Source: Portulaca oleracea (Eukaryota > Streptophyta > Magnoliopsida > Caryophyllales > Portulacaceae). From it: a stretch of 64,000 nt of DNA. Location of the stretch: positions 13,098,501 through 13,162,500 of the forward strand of contig CM055882.1 of the NCBI GenBank assembly GCA_029582165.1, given 5' to 3'. The number at the start of each line of letters is the position of its first letter. Position 1 is the stretch's first letter. The notes below the pieces were generated by a model, which made no database searches, was not told the DNA's origin, and saw nothing but the letters and a program-made list of their open reading frames with translations. Made by a program: the position numbers and the translations under genes. Positions 55,314 to 64,000 of this stretch are shown one piece after another.

Positions 55314-56932
55314 TGTTTAGGCTCGTTTTTGAGCCCAAATATTACTCTATTTACTTAGAATTTTAGTTCGTTACCTTCCTTAATAAATATTTCTTACCCG
55401 TGTTTTACCAATTTATTTGCAGGTTAGTTTGGGCCCGAAGCATGGGAAATATTGAGTTCGTTGACGCTAAGAAGCCAATTCCGGAGTTCAAGGAAACAAT
55501 CCCGGGATCCTAGAAGCCGGCCCTCGTCCTCAAGGCCATAGGAGAACAAAACAAAAAACCCAGGAGGTCACAGTCACTACCCCCAAGGGTAATGCCCGTG
55601 ACCTAAGAGCAAATCAAGGGGAAGCTGAACCTAGGAGGTCACGGGCATGACCCCATTTGTAACGCCCGTGACCAATTTAAGAAGAATTTTGGTCAAAATG
55701 CCGAGAGCCGTCACGGGCGTGACGACAGCAGGTAGCGCCCGTGACGTTATCGAAGAAAATCCCCAAGAGTTGTTTCCCAGGTGGTCACGGGCGTGACCCC
55801 CAAGGGTAATGCCCGTGACCACAGCGAAGAATTCCAGTCCGAGATTTTGAAATCGCCTCGTCACGGGCATGACGAATGCTGGTAGCGCCCGTGACGAGCT
55901 GGGATTACGCGATGTTTGGCGTTAAACGACTGTGTTTTATGTAATTTTCCCCCTTTGTATTTAAGCTCGGTCCCAATCTAAACCTAGGAGTTTTGGGGAT
56001 TACTCTTCATCACTCCTCTTAGAAATTAATTTGCTCCCATTGTACCTTAGATCTTTACCTAATTCTACTCTCAAACACTTTTATTTTGCACTAGTTCTAG
56101 ATTATTACAATCAAGAAGCATTTATTTTGAAGATATATTATTCAAGCTTTGGATTTATTTTATTTTTATTCCAGCAATCTTAGTTTTTATTTGGGTAAGT
56201 CCATTTCCTTCTTTGATTATTTATCTTAATTAGTTCCTTGTGATAAATCTTGTCGAGTTTCTTTCCTTAAAATCATGTTTAGCTTCTTCATTTTAGATAT
56301 GATAATTTTAGTACTAGTTAACATGTTTAGTGGCTAATTTCCTTAGGGTTTAAGGGGAAGTTTAGCCCCTAATGGGATCCCTTGTTCAGAGTTAGCTCTA
56401 GATAGGGCATTAGACCTTGATTATGAAGTTTTCATTCGAACACTCTATTGACTATGAGATTTAATGCGGTGAAAGTCCATTACATCTACATCAAACATAA
56501 TCTTTTAGAGTATTCAAATGGATATTTGAACAATTCCACATGAGAATAGTGGAGGAGTTCGGGTAGGAAAATTTGCACATCAAGCTCTCTAGGTGCGTCC
56601 TTAAGAGATTATTGGACAAACTTTGAGGGTTAAATTTGGGTATACCTCGAGAGGGGCCCCGAAGTGGCTTTATTCATGCAATATCCTAATTTCTAGCTTG
56701 GTTTAGTGCTTTATCCAAGACTGTTTTGTTAAGGGTGACCATTAGGTGGCGAAAACCGACCCTAGAACCCATCTTTTCTCTGATTTTATCCAGAAATCTG
56801 TCTTTGTTTCCCCCATCATCGATAAATCGTTGTTTTACCTTAAACTAAGTTTAGCAGCGAAAGTTTTGATTAAAAGAACCTTGCTCCCTGTGGATACGAT
56901 AAACAAACCCCGGCTATACTATAGCTTGAACA
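55314..56932 (+). repeat. Athila 5' LTR, 1619 bp
   Basis: Starts TGTTTAGGCTCG and ends GCTTGAACA, with TGTT/AACA inverted ends, followed after AAA by the primer site. The start is structurally like the solo LTR at 11491-12900 (minus sense TGTTCGGCCTCG), and both carry TTTGCAGG/TTTGTAGG about 100 bp in and CCCTGTGGAT near the 3' end. Contains five hairpin units at 55567-55896. The start was inferred by this comparison, since the 3' LTR is not in the window. Confidence 0.7.
55567..55896 (+). repeat. Array of five GTCACGGGC hairpins in the Athila LTR
   Basis: Hairpins of about 38 bp start near 55567 (decayed), 55637, 55709, 55783 and 55859, spaced 70-76 bp. Each has the 5' arm GTCACGGGCG (or GTCACGGGCA), a loop of about 15-18 bp and the 3' arm CGCCCGTGAC. 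The inner GTCACGGGCGTGAC is itself nearly palindromic. Outer closing base pairs alternate between G-C and C-G. Confidence 0.88.
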
Positions 56933-56935
56933 AAA

Positions 56936-56953
56936 TGGCGCCGTTGCCGGGGA
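56936..56953 (+). other. Athila primer binding site (tRNA-Asp)
   Basis: TGGCGCCGTTGCCGGGGA, complementary to the 3' end of plant aspartate tRNA, 3 bp after the LTR. Confidence 0.93.
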
Positions 56954-57070
56954 GCAAGCGCCCCTTTTAATTTTAATTTCCCCTACGACGTTTAGTTTAA
57001 GTGGCATTTACCTTGCTGAAGTCGAGTCTAGAGTCCCTAGGGCTGCTTACGTCGTTTTCTTGGTTAGTAC

Positions 57071-60000
57071 ATGCGCAGGAGGGATCAAATACCACTCGTA
57101 CCATTCGATCCAGAAATTGAAGCAACTGCGCGTCACAACAACGCCGCAAACGCCCGCAGGCGGCTGCTCGAACGACAACAGCAAGAGGCAATGGCACAAC
57201 CACCGCCAGGACCCCGTACCCTCCTTTCCTTCGCATCACCTCTGACGGGTACGGGAGGTTCCCCCATTGTTTTACCTGACCTCCCGGAGGGAACTGTCTT
57301 CGAAGTCAAGCCGAACTTTCTACATCTAATTGAGCAATCCAAGTTCCATGGACTTAGCTCGGAGAACCCCATCAACCACATCTCAAACTTCCTTGAGAGG
57401 TGTGGAATGATTCGGATGCACGGAGTTCCTGAGGAATACATCTACCTTAAGTTCTTCCCGTTCTCCCTCGCTGGAAAGGCTCGGGGTTGGCTTGACAACT
57501 GTAATCCGAACACCTTTCGGACTTGGGACGCACTAAGCCAAGGCTTTTTGAGAAGGTTCTTCCCACCCATGGAGACAAACTCACCTCTGAATCAAATTGT
57601 GAACTTCAGACAACTACCGGGAGAATCTCTTTTTGAGGCATGGGAGCGATACAAGGGATTCCAACAGGCATGCCCACATCACAACCTCCCAGCAGAACTC
57701 ATCTTGCATACCTTCTACGAGGGCCTCACTATGGCCACAAAGCAATCGGTCGATAATGCTTCGGGAGGTCTCTTCCTAAGTAAGACCCCCGATCAAGCAG
57801 ATTCTCTGTTGGCCCAAATGGCAGAGAATGCATGCAACTGGGGAAGGAATTCAAAGGAGGTAACAAGTTGTGGTGAAGGTGAGAACTTGAGTTATCTCAT
57901 CAAGGACATGCAAAAGACGATGCAACAGCTCTCTCAAGATATGGCTGAGATGAAGACGACCCGACAACTCAAGTCGGTCATGGAAGTTCAACCTTCCACT
58001 CCTTCATCCTCATCCAATTCAGGGCTACGTTGTGAGATATGCGGTGGAGGTCATTCAAATTTTGAGTGTCAAGCGGAGTTAGTATCTAATGAGCAAGCGA
58101 ATGCTCTTTATAGAAACAACCTCTCATATCGCAACAATGATCCTGTCCGCCCTCAAGGAAACCCATCCTATGTCCCTCCAGGTTTCTCTTATCCCAACCA
58201 AGGCCAAAACCAATCACATCAAAACCAAAGTCGCCCCCATCAACAAAGTCATCAATACCAAAACCAAGCATACAACCAAGCCCCCCAATCCTACCAACAA
58301 CCCCATCCACAAATAAACCAAGATATGGACATCATGCAAAGGCATCTCAAGAATCAAGAGATGTTCAATGCCGCGCAGCTGAAACAAAACGAGGCTATTC
58401 AAGCTAGCCAAAGGATGATGGAGACCCAATTGGCTCAGCTAGCCCAACAAGTGTCCAACTTTCAGTCTCAATCTTCCTCCAAAGGTTTGCCCAGTCAACC
58501 CCAACAAAACCCAAAGGGGCATATCAATGCCATCACTTTGAGGAGCGGCAAAGAAGTTAAGGACCCAAAATCTGGAGTCGATCAAAGGATTGAAAAAGAA
58601 GTTGTAGTTGGAGATACAACAGCTGAGGAGGAGGGAGTAGTGATTGGGGAGAAGGATGACAAGATGCAAGAAGTGGTCAAAGAAGATGAGCCGAAATAGA
58701 AAGAAAAGGCAGTTGAGAAGGGAGGGAAGCCGATCACTCAACAAGCAAAACCTTACTCTCCACCCCTTCCTTTTCCCCAACGCTTCGCAAGAGTGAAGGA
58801 AGATGCGAAGTTTGCTAAGTTCATGGAGATCCTCAAGACTCTCCACATCAACATACCGTTCCTTGAGGCAATCACAAACATGTCATCTTACACTAAATTC
58901 CTCAAGGAACTCCTCACCAACAAGAGAAGGATTGGAGAGAATGCAGTGGTCTCGTTAACTCAAGAATGCAGTGCAATCATCGACAACAAACAGCCTCCTA
59001 AACTTTCGGACCCTGGAAGTTTCTCCATCCCATGCTCCATAGGGGATGTGATGATTAGCAAAGCCCTTTGTGTCCTCGGTGCTAGCGTGAGTGTGATGCC
59101 ACACTCGATTTGCAAGAGATTGAAATGTCACGACCTTGTGCCCACCACAATCTCTCTTCAAATGGCCGACCGATCTATTCGGCGCCCGGTAGGAGTACTT
59201 GAAGATGTCCCGGTGCAAGTAGGAAAATTCTATATTCCATGTGATTTCATTGTACTGGATATGGCCGAAGATGCACAAATACCAATTATTTTGGGGCGGC
59301 CCTTCCTAGCAACTGTCGGAGCCATGATCGACGTGAAAAATGGCAAGCTTTCTCTCCACATCGGAGATGAAAAGATAGAGTTCAACCTCCAAACTTCTAT
59401 TCCCGCACCGTCGATTGAAGAGTCATGTTACCAGGTCGATATCATTGAAGAGTTGGTGGATGGAAAGCTCAGCTCTTTGGTGGAATTTGAAGACCCTTTG
59501 GAGGAAGCATAGCTGGAAGCTTTTGAATGGGAAACCTTGGAAGGAGATGTAGCCTCCTATATGTCCATTCTTGACGAAGCCATGGAGTATTCTGGACCAG
59601 CATTGGAAGATGATCTCATAGCAAATGTGGAAGAGCAAGAGCCAAAGGAGTTCATGGGAAGAAAGATGCCAGAAATTGAGCTTAAACCTTTGCCATCATC
59701 CTTGAAGTATGAATTTCTTGGTCCCTCTGAGTCCTTTCCTGTGATCGTCAATGCTAACATCCAGGGCACCCAGCTTCAAAGTCTCCTTGATGTACTTCGC
59801 AAGCACATCGGTGCCATTGGATATAGCATTGAATACCTTAAGGGAGTGAGTCCTTCATTGTGCATGCATAACATTGACCTCGAGCCTGACCATAAACCCT
59901 CCAGGCAGCCACATAGGCGATTGAACCCAAACATGCAAACAGTTGTCAAGAAAGAAGTTATGAAGCTACTTGATGCGGGTATCATTTATTCCATCGCGAA

Positions 60001-62508
60001 CAGCGAGTGGGTGAGTCCCGTCCAAGTAGTACCTAAAAAGGGAGGGATGACTGTTGTAAAGAACGAAAAGAACGAACTAGTCTCAACTAGGACCATCACT
60101 GGCTGGCGTATGTGCATTGACTATAGAAAGCTGAACCACGCCACCAGAAAAGATCATTTCCCCCTTCCTTTCATCGACCAAATGCTTGAGAGGCTGGCTA
60201 GGCACTCTTATTTCTGTTATTTGGATGGATATTCTGGGTTTTTCCAAATCCCAATCCACCCAAATGACCAGGATAAGACTACCTTCACATGCCCTTATGG
60301 TACTTTCGCTTATCGAAGGATGTCGTTTGGGTTATGCAATGCCCCAGCCACCTTTCAACGCTGCATGATGGCCATCTTTTCGGACTTCATAGAGAGTATC
60401 ATGGAAGTTTTCATGGACGACTTCTCCGTCTATGGTAACACCTTCGAAAATCTCGAAACAGTGTTATCAAGAAGTGAAGAATTCGATCTCGTGCTCAATT
60501 GGGAGAAGTGCCACTTCATGGTCCAAGAAGGAGTGGTACTTGGCCATGTGGTGTCTCAGAAAGGTATTGAGGTCGATCGAGCTAAGATCGAGGTTATCGA
60601 GAAACTACCACCCCCGACCTCCGTGAAAGGGGTGAGAAGTTTCCTTGGTCACGCGGGTTTTTACCGCCGCTTCATCAAGGACTTCTCTAAGGTAGCGAGG
60701 TCTCTAACTCAACTCCTCGCCAAAGATACTCCTTTTGTGTTTTCTAACGAGTGTCTTGAGTCGTTTCAGAAGATCAAACAGGCACTCATCTCAGCACCCA
60801 TCATTCAACCGCCCGATTGGAGCCTTCCATTCGAAATCATGTGCGACGCAAGTGATTATGCAGTCGGGGCGGTATTGGGACAAAGAAAAGACAAAAAGCC
60901 ATATGTCATCCACTATGCAAGCAGAACCTTAGACGATGCTCAACGAAACTACACCACAATTGAGAAGGAACTTCTAGCGGTGGTCTTTGCTATTGAGAAG
61001 TTCCGGCAATATCTGCTATGCTCCAAAGTGGTCGTGTTCACTGACCACTCGGCCGTCAAATACTTGTTGGAGAAGAAGGACGCCAAACCACGCCTTATTC
61101 GATGGGTTCTTCTCCTCCAAGAGTTCGATATTGAGATAAGGGACAAGGCTGGCATGCATAATGTGGTGGCAGACCACCTTTCCAGGATTATGGTTGAGCA
61201 CAAGGGCCCTCCGATCGATGATTCATTTCCAGATGAACATTTGATGGCGATGCAAAATGAAGAGTTGTCGTGGTACGCAGACATAGTCAACTTCTTGGTA
61301 GGGGGAGTCTTAACCCCAGGACTACCCTACCACCAAAAGAAAAAGTTTCTCCATGATGTGAAATCCTACTATTGGGATGACCCATATCTCTTCAAGCTGT
61401 GCAATGATGGCATTTACCGGAGATGCGTGCACCAACAAGAAGCTACCTCGATCATTGCTCATTGCCATGATCTACCTTGTGGAGGACATGGAGGCCCTTC
61501 CAAAACGGCGGCTAAAGTACTTCAAGCCGGCTACTACTGGCCAACACTCTTCAAAGACGTCAATGCCTACGTGAAGGCATGTGACAAATGCCAGAGAGCT
61601 GGAAATATCTCTAGGAGGAACGAGATGCCCTCAACTACATTCTGGAAGTTGAAATCTTTGATGTTTGGGGTATCAATTTCATGGGACCTTTCCCATCCTC
61701 TAGGGGAAACAAGTACATCTTGGTGGCCGTAGACTATGTTTCGAAGTGGGTAGAAGCAGTGGCAAACATTGGTTGTGATGCCCGGGTTGTTTCGAAGCTC
61801 TTCAAGAAAGTCATTTTCCCTCGCTTTGGGGTATCTCGAGTGGTGATCAGCGATAATGGGCCTCATTTCATTGAGAAGAAGTTTGAAGCTCTCCTTACTA
61901 AGTACGCTATTTCTCACAGAAGGGGTCTAGCTTACCACCCTCAAACTAGTGGCCAAGTAGAAGTGTCAAATCGAGAAATCAAACAAATTCTGGAAAAGAC
62001 AGTTGCTAGTTCGAGGAAGGATTGGTCGGACAAGCTTGATGATGCTTTATGGGCATATAGAACGACATTCAAGACCCCCATTGGCACTACTCCATATCGT
62101 TTGGTGTATGGGAAGCCTTGTCACTTCCCGGTGGAACTTGAATATAAGACATACTGGGCAGTGAAGTGCCTCAACTTTGATATGAAGGCAGCTGGTGAGA
62201 AAAGGCTATTCCAACTCAACGAGCTCGAGGAGATTCGAAGGGACGCCTACGAAAACAATCGGATCTACAAGGAGAAGATGAAGACTTGGCACGACAAGAA
62301 CACCATAAAAAGGGAGTTTCATGAAGGAGAGTTGGTATTGTTATTCAACTCTCGGCTGAAGATTTTCTCCGGGAAACTCCGCTCTAGATGGTCAGGGCCC
62401 TTCAAGGTATTCAAGGTTCATCCCTTTGAAATAGTGGAAATCGGCAAGGACGATGGTGAAAGGTTCAAAGTCAATGGTTCAAGGCTGAAACCATACTTGG
62501 AAGGGTAG
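57071..62508 (+). pseudogene. Athila gag-pol, two stops and a frameshift
   Basis: From ATG 57071 one frame covers gag (Retrotrans_gag: FLERCGMIRMHGV, KARGWLDN, LSQGFLRRFFP; zinc finger CEICGGGHSNFEC near 58033), then TAG at 58697-58699, then protease in the same frame to TAG at 59510-59512, then RT, RNase H and the integrase zinc finger to about 61630, where a one-base shift moves the rest to another frame ending TAG 62506-62508. RT has FMDD at about 60410-60421; RNase H has [13 protein letters not shown]; the integrase HHCC ends CDKCQ. Two catalytic residues are lost: in protease the motif reads VLGAS (Val codon 59072-59074 where the family has Asp), and in integrase GINFMG (Asn codon 61675-61677 where the family has Asp). 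The other integrase Asp and Glu remain. A dead copy. Confidence 0.94.
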
Positions 62509-63622
62509 GCGATTGAAGTTGCAAAGTCCTGCATCCTTCCGATCATTACGAATGAAGAATGAACAAATTCTATGGTCAGGCTCGGGACCTAAAACAAGCG
62601 CTTCTAGGGAGGCAACCCTTGTTTTATTCCATTAATTTCTTCTCTTTTAATTCTATTTTATTTTAATTTTTTCTTTTTTTCTGAGATTGAATGACATGGG
62701 GCAAGAGTTGTGAGGGAGAGTCTCGAGAAAGAACAAGTGTGGGGGTTCAAAGACATGATCCGTTTGAAGTCGAAAAAAAAGAGAGGAGTGTGCATAAATT
62801 CCCGAGTGGAAGGAGACGTTTTGGAGATATACTTAGGTGTAAAGGAGCTCGGGATTGAGGTTGGAAGTCAAAAATCTTGAAGTCACTAAAATCCAGATGG
62901 TCACGGGCGTGACGCCCATGGGTAGCGCCCGTTACCCCACTACGGCAAAATCCGCATTTCCAAAGGGTCACGGGCGTGACACGCCTTGGTAGCGCTCGTG
63001 ACCAAAATTGAAGTTATAAATCGAAAAATGTCGATAGCCGTCACGGGCGTGACGACCTGAGGTCACGCCCGTGACCTCGCCCCAGCAGTTTTTCGAAACC
63101 CAGTTCGTCACGGGCGTGACGAGACCTGGTCACGCCCGTGACGGCTACTGTAGACGGGAATTATAACCTGATTTCGCGACTTTCGGCCTCAATTTTTCCC
63201 TCATTCTCTCTCACCCGTGACTCCACTCTCTCACAAGAACCCTAACTCCCTCATCCTCTTCCTCCTTCCCCTTCAATCCATCTCTAATCTCTTTCAATCC
63301 CTCTCAAATTCCCTAAAATTCCACTCAAACACTCAAATCTTCACCTTCTCAAACCCTATTCTCACTTCAATCTCCTCTCTCATCACCCACATTCATCCAC
63401 CCCCACTCAAATCCCCAACCCCCACAACAACCACAGTCACTGGCGCCGCCACCACTAGCCACCATCCGTCACCGGCGCCGTCACCTTTAACCACCACCAC
63501 CACTTTTCTCTCTCTAGAACCAAAACTCCAACCCTGGTGAGTTGGGTGCTAGAGAAAGAACAGTCCTCCCTAACCTCCTCCATCCTTCAGATTTGTAATT
63601 GTTTTGTGCAATCCGGTGAAAG
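62509..63622 (+). other. Athila spacer between integrase and the envelope-position ORF
   Basis: Long non-coding spacer typical of Athila. It includes AAACAAGCGCTTCTAGGGAGGCAACCC (62593-62619), a block conserved at this place in Athila-type elements, then a T-rich tract, the second hairpin array and a CT-rich leader (63190-63540) before the next ORF. Short open frames in the CT-rich part are low-complexity. Confidence 0.65.
62899..63143 (+). repeat. Second GTCACGGGCGTGAC hairpin array, four units
   Basis: Hairpins at 62899-62936, 62966-63003, 63039-63075 and 63106-63143, spaced 67-73 bp, with the same arms as in the LTR array (GGTCACGGGCG or CGTCACGGGCG with CGCCCGTGACC or CGCCCGTGACG). Arms are better kept than the unrelated spacers, and the closing pair changes on both sides together. 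Confidence 0.88.
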
Positions 63623-64000
63623 ATGGCAAGCACAAGTCGATCTAAGCGCCAAAGGCAGTCTCAATCCGGCTCCAGCTCCGCTTCTGGTAGGGGACCACCA
63701 CCGGCACCTCAAGGTATGGCTCCACCTATTCGCTCTGAATCTGAGCCCATGGTTGTATTAGACCCTTCTAGAATCCAGTTTCGTGCCGATTGGCACCGAG
63801 AGAAGTATAATAAGTTCCGGACTAGGAAGATCGCTGTCCCGTTTATCTATCACGATGAAACATGCCGGGATATGAACCTGAAGCCTAGTCTAAGCCACTT
63901 ATTTGGGATTCTAGGGTGGGAGAATTTTATGAGAATCAGAACCAGAGTGTACGACCAGGTCGTTCTTGAATTTTTAAGTTCATTACAAGTCAAACGACCA
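63623..64000 (+). CDS. Athila ORF in the envelope position, 5' part
   Basis: ATG at 63623 opens a frame that continues without a stop to the window end (126 codons seen). The start is Ser/Arg-rich (MASTSRSKRQ), then a conserved-looking part with RKIAVPFIYHDET, LSHLFGILGWENFM, RVYDQVVLEFLSSLQV. This fits the Athila ORF1 family (Pfam ATHILA; family pattern: an FLSS-type block after a GW-F block). Location between integrase and the 3' LTR is where Athila elements carry this ORF, once proposed to be envelope-like; its role is not established. Too little is visible to say whether it is intact. Confidence 0.75.
   Translation, partial: MASTSRSKRQRQSQSGSSSASGRGPPPAPQGMAPPIRSESEPMVVLDPSRIQFRADWHREKYNKFRTRKIAVPFIYHDETCRDMNLKPSLSHLFGILGWENFMRIRTRVYDQVVLEFLSSLQVKRP

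Larger units (their letters stand above)
55314..64000 (+). mobile_element. Athila-type Ty3 retrotransposon, runs off the window
   Basis: 5' LTR, tRNA-Asp primer site, gag, protease, RT, RNase H, integrase, then a long spacer and the start of an ORF in the envelope position, all on the plus strand. This order and the Asp primer site define the Athila lineage. The polyprotein frame is broken by two TAG codons and a frameshift and has lost catalytic residues. The 3' LTR and right duplication are outside the window. Left flank is CCCGG (55309-55313). Confidence 0.93.

Noticed and set aside
55631..55870. Minus-strand 79-codon frame in the Athila LTR
   Set aside because: Shadow of the GTCACGGGC hairpin array; composition follows the repeated unit.
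63217..63540. 107-codon Ser/Pro/Thr-rich frame
   Set aside because: Translation of the CT-rich leader upstream of the ATHILA-type ORF; low complexity, no family.

Overview
The window is AT-rich plant nuclear DNA from a eudicot, with intergenic space dominated by transposable elements. The plant assignment rests on an intronless VQ-motif gene, a seven-exon Mpv17/PMP22 gene with a likely transit peptide, and typical plant elements: Cassandra and another TRIM, a CACTA transposon, Athila, Stowaway and Tourist-like MITEs. The species cannot be fixed from the sequence.

Host genes. Only two are convincing. The first is a GC-rich single-exon VQ22/JAV1-like transcriptional regulator at 7790-8476 (+). 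The second is an Mpv17/PMP22 membrane protein at 41339-45428 (-), 299 residues, all seven exons joined in frame by GT-AG introns. Its stop codon sits on a splice donor, and an in-frame open exon lies further downstream. A LINE-derived insertion ends 245 bp upstream of its start codon.

0-21 kb: MITEs (several Harbinger-like families with TTA/TAA duplications, two clear Stowaways), two LINE remnants on the minus strand, a 606 bp solo LTR flanked by TACAC, and a 1410 bp Athila-type solo LTR flanked by GGATA. 21-29 kb: an old LTR carries a Tourist-like MITE and a 7078 bp CACTA element (ATT duplication). The CACTA holds a broken tnp2 transposase gene, a complete 312 bp TRIM (AAATG duplication) and a roughly 630 bp inverted-repeat hairpin. 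29.2-34.3 kb: an almost intact Copia element (TTATA duplication, 215 bp LTRs) with one in-frame stop codon.

34-51 kb: mostly sparse intergenic DNA around the Mpv17 gene, an ORF1-only LINE-like insertion with matching duplications, and a MULE-like foldback element with very long inverted arms. 51.1-55.3 kb: one LTR and the 3' untranslated region of a minus-strand Ty3-type element, with a 30 bp tandem array, interrupted by a complete Cassandra TRIM (AATTG duplication, LTRs almost identical). 55.3 kb to the end: an Athila element with 5' LTR, tRNA-Asp primer site, gag-pol and the start of its envelope-position ORF; the 3' end lies outside the window.

The most unusual signals are: two complete TRIMs whose LTRs both carry small-RNA-gene promoter motifs (5S rRNA-type in Cassandra, snRNA-type USE plus TATA in the 312 bp element); regular arrays of GC-rich palindromes or hairpins, different in sequence but similar in layout, in unrelated Ty3 LTRs; and a long hairpin with a short ORF inside the CACTA element. 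No clearly new multi-gene system was found.
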